From Priestia megaterium (lineage in GTDB: Bacteria > Bacillota > Bacilli > Bacillales > Bacillaceae_H), in assembly GCF_023824195.1 (NCBI RefSeq), contig NZ_CP085444.1, positions 62,505-126,504 on the forward strand: DNA of 64,000 nucleotides, in the 5' to 3' direction. The translations under genes and the position numbers were made by a program. Below, one piece after another: positions 7,896-16,774 of the stretch. Below the pieces are notes generated by a model. It did not search any database, was not told the DNA's origin, and worked only from the letters and a program-made list of their open reading frames with translations. The stretch's first letter is position 1. The number at the start of each line of letters is the position of its first letter.

Positions 7896-9062
7896 TCAAT
7901 GATGAAATACACGTATGCCTGAATGCGCCATGACCATTCCATATTCATTTGCCGCCTGTGTAACCTGTTCATCTCGTAAAGAATTGCCTGTTTGAACCAC
8001 ATATTTAACGCCACTCTGAGCCGCACGATCTATATTATCACGAAACGGTAAAAAAGCATCAGATGCATAAGAAACGTCTTTTAATCTTTTTAGCCATTCT
8101 TGTTTTTCACTCTTACTTAGCCTAGCAGGGACCTCTTCAAAACATCTTTTCCATTGTTCATTTTCTACCTCAGTAATATCATCATTCAACCATCCATCAA
8201 TTGCATTATTCACTTCTACACGAGAAATGCCTTCTCTGAACTTCATGTTAAGGGCTCTTGGATGTTGTCTTAACCACCATTTATCAGCTTTTTCAGCTGC
8301 CAACCTCGTACAATGAATACGGGACTGCTGTCCAGCACCAATTCCAATTGTTTGACCATCTAATGCGAAACAAATGGAGTTTGATTGTGTATATTTTAAT
8401 GTAATAAGAGCAACAAGAAGGTCTCTCTTTGCATTATCAGGCATAACAGATTGAGTCGTAACAATATGATTAAAAACTTCTTTCCCAATCTGTACCTCAT
8501 TTCTTTCTTGTTCTAAAGTAATTCCAAATACCGTTCTTTTTTCAATTGGATCAGGCACATAGTTTGGATCAATCTCTAAGATTAAATATTTTCCTTTCTT
8601 TTTCTGCTTTAAAATCTCTAGTGCTTCTTGAGTGTAGCTTGGTGCAACAATCATATCAGAAACCTCTGTTTTGAGGAGATTAGCTGCAGTTATATCCACT
8701 TCATCACTAAAAGCAGCACAATCTCCAAACGAAGACATCCTATCTGTTCCACGCGCTCTTACATAAGCAATAGCTAAAGGAGAAAGGTCTGCCTCTTCAA
8801 TAAAATAAGATTCAGCAAGTGTTTCATTTAGTGGAGAATATACAGCAGCACCTGCTGGACTTACATGTTTAAAAGACGCTGCTGCAGGTTGACTAGTGGC
8901 TTGTCGAAGCTCTCGAACCAATTGAAAAGCATTTAATGCATCTAGAAAGTTAATATAACTAGCTTCTCCGTTTAAGATTTTAATAGGTGTGTTTTCTGCA
9001 TTGTAAACTTTAGCTTTACCTTGATTTGGATTCATTCCGTACCGTAAACCAATCTCTTTCAT
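7896..9062 (-). CDS. AICAR formyltransferase-type protein (PurH transformylase domain only)
   Basis: 388 aa, corresponding to the C-terminal AICAR transformylase part of bifunctional PurH, without the N-terminal IMP cyclohydrolase. Family features seen: LRYGMNPNQGKAKVY at the start, SFKHVSPAGAA (the catalytic Lys-His pair), RARGTDRMSSFGD, KYTQSNSI and SDAFLPFRDNID. It would transfer a formyl group from 10-formyl-THF to AICAR in purine synthesis. Transcription is preceded by a ZTP riboswitch and terminator, which suits a folate-stress backup enzyme. A complete purH probably exists elsewhere in the genome (inference). Confidence 0.9.
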   Translation of the reverse strand: MKEIGLRYGMNPNQGKAKVYNAENTPIKILNGEASYINFLDALNAFQLVRELRQATSQPAAASFKHVSPAGAAVYSPLNETLAESYFIEEADLSPLAIAYVRARGTDRMSSFGDCAAFSDEVDITAANLLKTEVSDMIVAPSYTQEALEILKQKKKGKYLILEIDPNYVPDPIEKRTVFGITLEQERNEVQIGKEVFNHIVTTQSVMPDNAKRDLLVALITLKYTQSNSICFALDGQTIGIGAGQQSRIHCTRLAAEKADKWWLRQHPRALNMKFREGISRVEVNNAIDGWLNDDITEVENEQWKRCFEEVPARLSKSEKQEWLKRLKDVSYASDAFLPFRDNIDRAAQSGVKYVVQTGNSLRDEQVTQAANEYGMVMAHSGIRVFHH

Positions 9063-9080
9063 TTAAAAAATCCCCTTTCT

Positions 9081-9114
9081 AAATAAAAAAGTATTTGAAC
9101 TCATGTTCAAATAC
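9081..9114 (-). terminator. Riboswitch-controlled terminator
   Basis: GTATTTGAAC-TCAT-GTTCAAATAC followed on the minus strand by TTTTTTATTT, immediately after the ZTP aptamer and 19 nt before the start codon. It is the expression platform. Confidence 0.8.
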
Positions 9115-9205
9115 ATTGCCCAGGCGTACGGCCGTTATCTATGTGCTTCCTCATGGTCCTCCATGTTTACGCCAGTAACACATAGTCTGTTTTATAAGAA
9201 AATTT
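9115..9205 (-). ncRNA. ZTP (pfl) riboswitch aptamer
   Basis: On the minus strand the conserved pieces appear in order: TTACTGGCG (about 9170-9178), then AACGGCCGTACGCCTGGGCA (9117-9136), with the CGGCCG and GCCTGGGCA blocks typical of the pfl motif pseudoknot. Family members sense ZTP/AICAR and turn on folate and purine genes, which fits the formyltransferase downstream. The aptamer adjoins a terminator. Confidence 0.82.
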
Positions 9206-9424
9206 TACATAATAATATTAATTTTAACAATACATTTAGCCGAATTTTTCTTTTTAGTTGTATATGATATACAGATCTCCCTCTATAAATTGAGTAATAT
9301 CAAGGGTTTATAGGGGGGAAATAAAATATAAAAAATTTTTTTATGTCCATTTCTAACCTTATATTTTCATTTTTATAAGAAACTGGTACTAAGGGGAATA
9401 GCTTCGCTATTCTTTTTCCATTAT
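9206..9424. other. Intergenic region before the IS110 element
   Basis: Holds a lone GTATATGATATAC palindrome of the dispersed repeat family (about 9257-9269) and a small plus-strand terminator, GAATAGC-TTC-GCTATTC plus TTTTT, at about 9400-9420. No gene. Confidence 0.45.
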
Positions 9425-9640
9425 TTTAAAAAAAGATGGAGACATACATATAGTCGCACAATGGATCTCTATGTGCCTCATAGCGATGAAACCTCCCATG
9501 TCTCTCAGCGTCTTAGCGCCTACATTCCTTCGTTCAATCTGTCTATGAGATAGAGTTTGGTAATGCTAGTTTGCAAGGTCGAATGCCTGGAAAAATGCTT
9601 TATCCCAAATACTCCGTGCTTCATTTCTAATGGACAAAGG
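9425..9640 (-). ncRNA. Candidate bridge RNA region of the IS110 element
   Basis: Noncoding DNA 3' of the transposase with several short complementary stretches. IS110/IS1111 elements are known to encode a structured bridge RNA in a noncoding end that pairs with donor and target. Position is the only evidence; loops and guide segments were not resolved. Confidence 0.3.
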
Positions 9641-10927
9641 TTAAGCTCCTAGAGCTAAAGAAAGATGGGGAATATCTCGTATCATTCGCTCTTCATCAAA
9701 TGGACATTGTTTCTGACCTACAGTATGTAGAACACGAACTAACTTCCCACAAAGTACAATCAGTGATTGTTTCTTACGTAAAGGGTTTTCTTGTCTCGTT
9801 GTATAGTACTGATGCAGAGCCTTAAAGGCTCGATTATGTCGAACAAGGGGCATAACAGTCCGAAAGAGCAAAGCCCTCAATTTAGCCCTTCCTCGTTTGG
9901 TAATTCGTGTTTGTCCTTTATGCTTTCCTGAGCTGGATTCTCGCAAATTTAATCCCGCGTATTTTAAGATTTGGCGTGGATTTTCAAAGTTTTTAATATC
10001 ACCTAACTCAGAATAAAGTTCAATAACAGTTACCATCCCAACACCAGGTACAGTCAGCATTTCAGCAATACCCGGCAGGGTCAGCACAAGGTCTTCCAAT
10101 TGTTTTTCTAATGCATGTAGTTCTTCTTTAAGCATCTTATATCGTTTGATATTTGTGGCTATTTCTCGTTGTGCCATCTGTAGTCCAACCGTTAATCCTA
10201 CTGAACGTCCAGCAGCCTCTTGAAGTCGCTGTATTCGTTTATGGTTTGGGCGTTGTACGCCTCCGTACGTGGACCATATTTCTGCCACCCTTTCGGGTGT
10301 TGTTTGATTAAGTTGAACTGGAAGAGGAATATGTTCTAGCGTGGCCAACGCCATCTTTCCACTCCAGTCTTTAAAAACGGTTAAAAACTCTGGAAAATAC
10401 TTATCTAGCCAATTATGAATCCGTCCTTGTAGAGCCTGTAAATCACCTACAATTTGGTTTCTAATTGTAATTCCTGCCTTTACTTCTGCATCTTGATCCA
10501 TTGGTAAGCGAGGATAAGAAAATCGACCATCTTTTATCAGTTGAGCGATAACTCTAGCATCCTTGATATCATTTTTCGTTGGAGAGTTATCGTCAAGTTC
10601 TTTACTTCGCTTAACGTGCAGAGGATTAACGACTCCGAAGGAGACAAGTCTCTCCTTTAGTGTATAGGCTAGATTTAACCAGTAATGACCGGTAGGTTCC
10701 ATACCAACTAGAACATCGGCTTTCTCATGTTTGTGTTGCATCTCTTCCAACCAGGCAAAGAACGCATCAAATCCTTCTTTTGTATTCGTGAAGGTTAGAG
10801 CTTTTCCAAGGATCTTTCCACGATCATCTTGTGCCCGAGCAACATGCTTAAATTTAGCAATATCTACCCCGACAATCAGTGTATGGGGTGTAACTTGATT
10901 TAACTTTTCGTTTTGAGTACAATTCAT
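9641..10927 (-). CDS. IS110-family transposase (bridge-RNA-guided recombinase type)
   Basis: 428 aa, full length. The N-terminal RuvC-like DEDD domain shows IVGVDIAKFKHVA (first Asp), VGMEPTGHYW (Glu) and KNDIKDARVIA (Asp pair). The C-terminal Tnp20 domain shows LTVPGVGMVTV and the serine region ESSSGKHKGQTRITKRGRAK. It excises and inserts the element through a circular intermediate, directed by a bridge RNA in family members. Start 10927 has AAGGAGG at ideal spacing. The gene looks intact, so the element may be active. Confidence 0.92.
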   Translation of the reverse strand: MNCTQNEKLNQVTPHTLIVGVDIAKFKHVARAQDDRGKILGKALTFTNTKEGFDAFFAWLEEMQHKHEKADVLVGMEPTGHYWLNLAYTLKERLVSFGVVNPLHVKRSKELDDNSPTKNDIKDARVIAQLIKDGRFSYPRLPMDQDAEVKAGITIRNQIVGDLQALQGRIHNWLDKYFPEFLTVFKDWSGKMALATLEHIPLPVQLNQTTPERVAEIWSTYGGVQRPNHKRIQRLQEAAGRSVGLTVGLQMAQREIATNIKRYKMLKEELHALEKQLEDLVLTLPGIAEMLTVPGVGMVTVIELYSELGDIKNFENPRQILKYAGLNLRESSSGKHKGQTRITKRGRAKLRALLFRTVMPLVRHNRAFKALHQYYTTRQENPLRKKQSLIVLCGKLVRVLHTVGQKQCPFDEERMIRDIPHLSLALGA

Positions 10928-11074
10928 AAGAGTCCTCCTTGAATGATGAATTGAAGTCATGGCCATGACCTTCTGCATCATATCAAGGGGGATTTTTTAT
11001 CTCGACGCTTTTTACTTATTTTAAATATTTAATTATCATTCAAACTACTTAAAAATCTTATAATCATTTTCCTT

Positions 11075-11120
11075 TTGACACTTTCTTGAAGTTGAAATAT
11101 AATGAATGACAGTCAGTCAT
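11075..11120 (+). promoter_or_regulatory. Consensus sigma-A promoter with TetR-like operator for the SMR pair
   Basis: TTGACA (11075-11080), a 17-nt spacer and TATAAT (11098-11103) form a perfect housekeeping promoter. Directly on and after the -10 lies an imperfect palindrome, ATGAATGACAGTCAGTCAT (11102-11120), in the position of a TetR-family operator. No TetR gene is next to it; the IS110 element occupies the upstream side. Confidence 0.7.
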
Positions 11121-11140
11121 TTTTTTAGGGAGTGAGTAAA

Positions 11141-11467
11141 ATGAAATGGTTATTGGTCGTCATTGCTGGGATTTTAGAAGTTTTGTGGGCTTCAGGTCTT
11201 AAGTATGCCACTACACTTTTAGAATGGATTATTACCTTTGTTTTAATTTTAGTAAGCTGTATTCTACTAATTTATTCATATAAAAAGATTCCAGTTGCTG
11301 CAGCCTATACTGTATTTGTAGGCATCGGAACGGCAGGGACTTATCTTATGGGGGTCTACCTAGGCGAGCCTTTCTCTATTACACAAATCATCTTTTTATT
11401 AATTTTACTAACTGGAATTGTTGGAATGAAAACATTTACTAAGGAAAACGGGAGCAGGAGTGAATAA
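11141..11467 (+). CDS. SMR-family efflux subunit 1 (YkkC/EbrA-like)
   Basis: 108 aa with four transmembrane helices. The helix-1 glutamate used for proton/substrate coupling is present (GILEVLWASGLKYA), and PVAAAYTVFVGIGTAGTYLMG is the family helix-3 signature. It likely forms an antiparallel heterodimer with the next gene to export cationic compounds or guanidinium. Start 11141 is chosen over the GTG at 11132 because AGGGAG lies at 11127-11132. A strong promoter with a TetR-like operator lies upstream. Confidence 0.88.
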   Translation: MKWLLVVIAGILEVLWASGLKYATTLLEWIITFVLILVSCILLIYSYKKIPVAAAYTVFVGIGTAGTYLMGVYLGEPFSITQIIFLLILLTGIVGMKTFTKENGSRSE

Positions 11468-11469
11468 TA

Positions 11470-11784
11470 ATGGCTTGGGCATTATTAATATTAGCTGGTA
11501 TTGAAGAAGTTATTGCTACAATTGCGATGAAGTATATGGATGGTCTCAAAAAGAAGGGGCCATTGTGCGTTATGATCATTGGTTTCGCTTTTTCTTTTTA
11601 TTGTTTATCTAATGCTATGCGCGTACTTCCTGCTGGGGTCGCTTATGGAGTATGGACAGGTGTTGGGAGTGTAGGGATTACTTTAACAGGCATCTTATGG
11701 TTTAAAGAAAAATTAGGGATTTACCAACTTATATCTCTTTGTTTTATCCTAATAGGAGTTATTGGTCTAAAAATGGCTAGTTAA
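11470..11784 (+). CDS. SMR-family efflux subunit 2 (YkkD/EbrB-like)
   Basis: 104 aa, four helices, starting 2 nt after subunit 1. It keeps the helix-1 glutamate (LAGIEEVIATIAMKYM) and VAYGVWTGVGSVG in helix 3. Paired SMR genes of this kind function as obligate heterodimers. The charge distribution differs from the first subunit, as expected for opposite membrane topology. The exact substrate cannot be read from sequence. Confidence 0.88.
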   Translation: MAWALLILAGIEEVIATIAMKYMDGLKKKGPLCVMIIGFAFSFYCLSNAMRVLPAGVAYGVWTGVGSVGITLTGILWFKEKLGIYQLISLCFILIGVIGLKMAS

Positions 11785-11857
11785 TCATTAAGGTAGATTT
11801 CATAATGAAATTCAATATTTCATCTCATTTGAAGATTGCTTATAAAATAAAAAACTA

Positions 11858-11895
11858 AATTAGAACTGAATAAATTTCTAATTGGGTTTTTATTT
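11858..11895 (+). terminator. Terminator of the SMR operon
   Basis: AATTAGAA and TTCTAATT arms followed by GGGTTTTTATTTT. A short copy of the dispersed repeat (ACATAATG to ATCAG, 11897-11915) follows at once. Confidence 0.55.
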
Positions 11896-12015
11896 TACAT
11901 AATGCATTTTATCAGAAGTTGTTTGACGTGAGCCAAATTCATGTCTCCCCCGTCCTCAGGTGAGAGAGACATGAATGTATAACCCCATCTATTTTTCACT
12001 ATTTAGAATTACAGA

Positions 12016-12402
12016 TTATTTCATATAAATTACTACAAGCATCCATAAAGCTAAAACACCAAGGATAGCAAGTACTATACGCGTAGATAGTATCCGTACT
12101 TCAAAGTCAGTTTTCTTGGATGGTTCAGGATATGCAATTACGTAAATTCCCTTTAGTAGTGCGAGCCATCCAATGAGTGCAATGAATCCCTGCCAGTTGA
12201 GTGTCCACACATTATGCAGGATAACAGTTCCTAATCCTAGAAAAATAGATAGCAAGCCATATATAATCCCAAATCCTCTGTCTTCAACCACTAATTTTTT
12301 CAGCTCACGTAGTACCGATGGACGTATGAAAAGTATTCCCGATATGATAACCGTAGTCCCCCCCCCAAATAGCCCCAAAAAGGTACTTGCTTGCATTATC
12401 AT
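12016..12402 (-). CDS. Small integral membrane protein
   Basis: 128 aa with four predicted membrane helices, two on each side of a polar KKTDFEV linker. No catalytic motif recognised. AAAGGAG precedes the two candidate ATGs (12402 or 12396). It stands alone between convergent and divergent neighbours; a hairpin with ATGTCTC and GAGACAT arms lies downstream (about 11940-11975). Function unknown; possibly a transporter-like or stress protein. Confidence 0.6.
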   Translation of the reverse strand: MIMQASTFLGLFGGGTTVIISGILFIRPSVLRELKKLVVEDRGFGIIYGLLSIFLGLGTVILHNVWTLNWQGFIALIGWLALLKGIYVIAYPEPSKKTDFEVRILSTRIVLAILGVLALWMLVVIYMK

Positions 12403-12605
12403 CTCACTCCTTTCAATTGTATTTATATTTCAGGTATTCCTCCTTTAGAATTGTTCGTACAACTTATATTATGTCTACAAGGGTTCTCTAAGGAACATTT
12501 TTTGAATAGAAGCTATTATTTTTACCTAAGGCAATTTTTATAGCATAAAGAAACATTTATTGGATAGAATGATAACAAATATGATTATAATGAGAGTGTA
12601 TAAGT

Positions 12606-12953
12606 ATGAGTTATTTTTATAGTGCCACCTTTTTATTTTCTGGTTTGTTTCTAATAAACATGTTATTTTCGTATCAAAACAAGCATATTGATCCAGCCTT
12701 TTGGGCGACTTTAAAGTATCAAATTTTTGCCTTTCCATTATTTTTAACAGCCAATATGCTAATCGGATACGGCATCAAATTTGGATTTAAAGCAATTCAG
12801 AATTTAACATTTGTTTTAGTTACGTCTAAAGGAATAGAGATAGTGATTTCAGTATTGATGGGCTATCTATTTTTCAAAGAGGTTCCTACTTGGAAAACAC
12901 TATTGGGATTTTTTATTATGATTGTAGGGATTATTATTTCGAAAATAAAATAG
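12606..12953 (+). CDS. Small DMT-like four-helix membrane protein
   Basis: 115 aa with four hydrophobic helices and a closing VLMGYLFFKEVPTWKTLLGF element that resembles the last helices of EamA/SMR transporters. There is no helix-1 glutamate, so classic SMR drug transport is unlikely. Bracketed by its own terminator. Function unknown. Confidence 0.6.
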   Translation: MSYFYSATFLFSGLFLINMLFSYQNKHIDPAFWATLKYQIFAFPLFLTANMLIGYGIKFGFKAIQNLTFVLVTSKGIEIVISVLMGYLFFKEVPTWKTLLGFFIMIVGIIISKIK

Positions 12954-12990
12954 AACCTTCAAAGTTTTAGAAGGTTCTATTTTTAATTTT
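12952..12990 (+). terminator. Intrinsic terminator
   Basis: AGAACCTTC and GAAGGTTCT arms followed by ATTTTTAATTTT right at the stop codon of the preceding gene. Confidence 0.8.
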
Positions 12991-13035
12991 AAAGTAATAA
13001 ACAACTTTCTGTTTGGAGAACGTTACAATAAAGTC

Positions 13036-13068
13036 CTAGTTACCATAATGTGATTTATCGGCATTCAA
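13036..13068 (+). repeat. Dispersed repeat, partial copy
   Basis: CTAGTTACCATAATG followed by TTTATCGGC, the core half of the family that recurs through the window. Confidence 0.5.
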
Positions 13069-13238
13069 GGTATCAGTAAGCTTGCTTTATTATTCATAAA
13101 AAAATATGTATGTGTGCGTTAACTACAACTTCTAGTGAGAGCCTAAAAAACTATGACATCTTTGTTAACAACAAGGTCTTTCTTCTCCTAATCTCGAAAT
13201 AATTCATTTGTAGAAATAAATGGAAAAGGGGAAATCTT

Positions 13239-14705
13239 ATGCAAAAAGTAAAATCTTCTCTTATAGGTCGCCTACGTGATTATACAAAGGAGATGATGAA
13301 AGATCTAAGTGTGCCAGGGGCAGCAGTGGCAATCATAAAAGATGGAGAAATTATTCTTTCTGAAGGGTTTGGATACCGTGACATTGAAAATGAAAAATCA
13401 GTTACACCAAGTACACTGTTTGCAATTGGTTCATCCACAAAAGCTTTTGGGACGCTTTCTCTAAGTTTACTTGCCCAGCAACAAAAGTTTAATTGGGATA
13501 AATCTGTTCAAACTTATATTCCTACTTTTTCACTCCATAATCCTCTAGTAAGCTCACAAATTACAGCTCGTGATATGGCCTCTCATCGTTCTGGTGTTAG
13601 TCGTCATGAACTGCTATGGTATGGATCTTCATTAACAAGAAAAAACATTGCGGAAAAAATCCAACATTTGGAGCTAGATGCACCATTTCGTACAACCTTT
13701 TTATATAATAATTTAATGTATGCAACCATTAGCTATATGGTAGAAGAAATTACAAATCAAACATGGGAACAGTATGTAACCGAACATATTCTGCAACCTC
13801 TTCGTATGGAAGGTACAAATTTCTCGGTTACTACTTCGCAAGAAGATGATGATCACGCACTTCCATACATTGAAAAAAACGATGATATAGTCAAAGTTCC
13901 ATTTCGTAACATCGATACAGTTGGCGCTGCAGGATGCATAAACTCAAATATAGAAGATATGTCTAAATGGATTCTATTCCATTTAAATCAAGGAAAAGTG
14001 GGCGAACATGAACTTATTACACCGGATATGTTACAGCAGATGTATCAACCGCATATCCCAATTCCAGATGAACCACTTTTATCCACATTAGAAACAACAC
14101 TAAATTGCTATGGACTTGGCTGGTTTATTAGTGCATATCGGGGTTATAAAGTAATCCATCATGGTGGGAATATTGATGGATTTTCAGCACTCGTATCTTT
14201 TATACCAGAGGAAAATATCGGACTTGTTATATTAACAAACACTGGAACAACGTTATTACCATCTTACCTTGCGAATCAAATTTATGATGAGCTTCTGGGG
14301 TTAGATGCAATTGACTGGCATAAAAGAGCTATAGAAGATACAGCTAAATTTAAAGAAATGATGAAAGAATTAGATAAGCCTCTTCCACAAGTAAAAGAGA
14401 CAACCCTTACACATGCAGTAGAAGAATATACAGGGATATTTGAGCATCCTGCATATGGGAAAATGGAAGTGTATAAACAAAACGATACGTTATATTTAAA
14501 GTGGGAATCAGTTAATATAGAGATGAAACATCATCATTACAATGTGTACACGACAAAGTGGAATCTTTCTCATACGGAAATGAATGTGTTAATTGCCTAT
14601 GAGATGGACGTAGAGGGGAAATTATCACAGTTTAAATTGCATTTACCACCAATGTTGAGTACAAAGCCAATTGTATTTAGTAAACTCACAGATAGGATTT
14701 TATAA
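13239..14705 (+). CDS. Serine beta-lactamase/class C PBP-fold hydrolase
   Basis: 488 aa. The catalytic domain (residues 10-340) has the SSTK motif (SxxK, about residue 68), a YNN triad near 160 (YxN) and HHGG near 310 (in place of KTG). The C-terminal 110 residues resemble the DUF3471-type lipocalin-like add-on of esterase-like members. There is no signal peptide, so it is probably a cytoplasmic esterase or peptidase rather than a resistance beta-lactamase. A GGGGA ribosome site precedes the ATG. Monocistronic. Confidence 0.85.
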   Translation: MQKVKSSLIGRLRDYTKEMMKDLSVPGAAVAIIKDGEIILSEGFGYRDIENEKSVTPSTLFAIGSSTKAFGTLSLSLLAQQQKFNWDKSVQTYIPTFSLHNPLVSSQITARDMASHRSGVSRHELLWYGSSLTRKNIAEKIQHLELDAPFRTTFLYNNLMYATISYMVEEITNQTWEQYVTEHILQPLRMEGTNFSVTTSQEDDDHALPYIEKNDDIVKVPFRNIDTVGAAGCINSNIEDMSKWILFHLNQGKVGEHELITPDMLQQMYQPHIPIPDEPLLSTLETTLNCYGLGWFISAYRGYKVIHHGGNIDGFSALVSFIPEENIGLVILTNTGTTLLPSYLANQIYDELLGLDAIDWHKRAIEDTAKFKEMMKELDKPLPQVKETTLTHAVEEYTGIFEHPAYGKMEVYKQNDTLYLKWESVNIEMKHHHYNVYTTKWNLSHTEMNVLIAYEMDVEGKLSQFKLHLPPMLSTKPIVFSKLTDRIL

Positions 14706-14738
14706 AATTAAACATAAAAATTACTACTTAAAATAATG

Positions 14739-14790
14739 AAAAAAGTATTAGACGAGACGCACCTTCTCGCTTAATACTTTTTACTTTTTT
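14739..14790 (+). terminator. Terminator of the serine hydrolase gene
   Basis: AAAAAGTATTA and TTAATACTTTTT arms with an inner GCGAG-like stem, then TTACTTTTTT. Confidence 0.65.
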
Positions 14791-15115
14791 ATTCATATAT
14801 CTCACTAAATGGTGATGTTCAACATACCTTTTCAGAACTTTTTTCTTGGAAGATTGGTAACATATTCCGTTTACATAAAGCGTATTATAAGAAGTAAGAT
14901 AATAAAAAAAGCAACTGTTTGGAACGAAAGAAACATATTCCACTATGTAATCTTTCAACAGTTACTCAACATTAATTTTCAGAATAACTCAACTATAATG
15001 AAAGTGCTTACACAAATCAAGCTTTATTTTTATATAATAATTAATATTAATTTGAGCAACCTACTCAAAATGGATGAATCATCACCTTAAAAATAGTTAT
15101 ATGTATGTATATCAG

Positions 15116-15147
15116 AAAAAACAACTGAACGGACCCAGTTGTTTTTT
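15116..15147. terminator. Bidirectional terminator
   Basis: AAAAAACAACTG and CAGTTGTTTTTT, a perfect stem with T/A tracts on both strands. Confidence 0.75.
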
Positions 15148-15313
15148 CTGTTTTTCAAGCTAAATACGTTATACATACTTAGTTAACCTAAAATACATTA
15201 CCGGTAGGAATAAATATAAAGGGCACGTGAGAAAAATGTACATCATTACAAGAATAATATTTTTAAGTCTCTTCTTCTTAAACAGTGTTAAAGACCCTAA
15301 TTACATCAAAAAA

Positions 15314-16654
15314 TTAAAAAAAATAGTTATCTCTTTTCTTTAAAGCACTTGCAATTTTTTTAACTCCTTCTTCAACTCGGTGATTTTCAACATTTGAAAC
15401 ATTTAACTTTAAAATCCGTTCTTTGTGAAAGTTGGCTAGATAATTACTTTCAACTGAATCCAGATATACATGCTGTTCATATAAATAATGAATAAATGAC
15501 TTCATATTTACTTGTTTAGGTAGCAAAATATGACCATGCATAACTATTTCTGACGATGATTCGTAATTAGCCAGATGATTTTGCAGCGATTGATGAAGAA
15601 TTTGTGCACGTTTATGGTAAATACTACTTACTTTTAATTTATTATGTTCAAACATACCACTTTTTATATAAAGATATAGTGCAGCTTGTGAAATCATAGA
15701 GCTATCTATATCTATGGTCATTCTAAATTTTTGAAAGGTGCTAAGAATAGGGGGAGGAAGAACGGCTAGACCAATTCTTAAACCTGGAAACATGATTTTT
15801 GAAAAGCTCTTTAAGTAGATAACCTGTTCTTTAATATCCTCTGCAAAAAGAGGATCATTCTTTGTGTTATATTCAAAATCTGCTAAATAGTCATCTTCTA
15901 TAATATACACATTGTATTTATAAGCTAACTGTAAAATAGCTTCTTTGTCTTTTTTGCTATATGACGTTCCTAAAGGATTATGGAAGCGTGGCATTGTATA
16001 AAAAAATTTAATCTCTTCTTCATTGAATATTTTTTCTAGTTGCTTTAGATCAATACCTTGCGCTGTACGTTGAATTCCTATTGCACGAATTCCATATGTT
16101 TTCAACATATCCATATACAAATGGTAACTAGGTTGTTCAACTAAAATAGTAGATCCGTTATTTGGAAATGGCATCATGCTCAGTATAGCTAGTGCCTGTT
16201 GAACCCCTGAAGTGATGAAAATCTGTTCAGGTTTCGTAAATACTTGATAAGATTCTAAGAGCTTCTTAGCTTCTATAATTAATAAAGATAAACCTTTTGG
16301 TGTTCCATAACGAAACAATTCTTCTTGATATGTATCAATCGCTTTATTAATACACTGTTGAAAGTCTTTATAAGGAAATGCATGCCATGTTGGAGATGAT
16401 GTTGCAAAATCAACGCCTTCAGTAGATGTGGGTTCCTCGAAAACCTGATGTTCCACAACGTAATAACCACTCTTTGGAATGGAATAAATAATATGTTGCT
16501 CTTCCAATCGTTTTAAGGCAGATATTATTGTACTTTTACTACAAATATATTGGTGCGATAAGCCTCTAATTGAGGGTAATTTTGCCCCTGCTGGAAAGTC
16601 CCCAGACTGTATATTTTGAAGTAGAGATTGATAAATTATTTCATATTTAAGCAT
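15314..16654 (-). CDS. MocR-type GntR regulator with aminotransferase domain
   Basis: 446 aa. Residues 1-70 form a GntR winged helix (SGDFPAGAKLPSIRGLSHQY, then RLEEQHIIYSIPKSGYYV). Residues 100-440 form a fold-type I aminotransferase-like domain with the PLP lysine in KSFSKIMFPGLRIG. MocR proteins bind PLP or an amino acid and control neighbouring metabolism or transport genes. Start 16654 has GGAGG 6 nt upstream. Divergent from an EamA exporter, with a perfect palindrome between them, so it most likely controls that exporter. Confidence 0.88.
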   Translation of the reverse strand: MLKYEIIYQSLLQNIQSGDFPAGAKLPSIRGLSHQYICSKSTIISALKRLEEQHIIYSIPKSGYYVVEHQVFEEPTSTEGVDFATSSPTWHAFPYKDFQQCINKAIDTYQEELFRYGTPKGLSLLIIEAKKLLESYQVFTKPEQIFITSGVQQALAILSMMPFPNNGSTILVEQPSYHLYMDMLKTYGIRAIGIQRTAQGIDLKQLEKIFNEEEIKFFYTMPRFHNPLGTSYSKKDKEAILQLAYKYNVYIIEDDYLADFEYNTKNDPLFAEDIKEQVIYLKSFSKIMFPGLRIGLAVLPPPILSTFQKFRMTIDIDSSMISQAALYLYIKSGMFEHNKLKVSSIYHKRAQILHQSLQNHLANYESSSEIVMHGHILLPKQVNMKSFIHYLYEQHVYLDSVESNYLANFHKERILKLNVSNVENHRVEEGVKKIASALKKRDNYFF

Positions 16655-16665
16655 AGTATTCCTCC

Positions 16666-16699
16666 AAATACACATCTGTACCGATACAGATGTGTATTT
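16666..16699. promoter_or_regulatory. Perfect palindromic operator between the MocR and EamA genes
   Basis: AAATACACATCTGTA-CCGA-TACAGATGTGTATTT has 15-bp perfect arms. It lies 12 nt upstream of the regulator start and 75 nt upstream of the transporter start, in the only shared control region. Confidence 0.65.
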
Positions 16700-16774
16700 T
16701 TCATATCGTAGATATTGTTAGTTTCTCTTACTATAGTGATAATCGGCCGGATAAATCTAAAGGAGGTCATTCAC

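Larger units (their letters stand above)
9425..10990 (-). mobile_element. IS110-family insertion sequence (ends approximate)
   Basis: Built round the 428-aa DEDD transposase. IS110 elements lack obvious terminal inverted repeats and target duplications, so the boundaries are estimates. Noncoding DNA is longer 3' of the transposase (about 215 nt) than 5' (about 60 nt), which resembles the IS1111 subgroup. The element sits just upstream of the SMR efflux pair. Confidence 0.55.
14706..15313. other. Intergenic region with two terminators and a repeat
   Basis: Contains the terminators at 14739-14790 and 15116-15147 and a degraded dispersed repeat at 15161-15215. Open frames here read through these hairpins and are not credible genes. 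Confidence 0.5.

Noticed and set aside
14728..15090. Two overlapping frames on opposite strands (76 and 93 codons)
   Set aside because: Both pass through the hydrolase terminator hairpin and lack ribosome sites.
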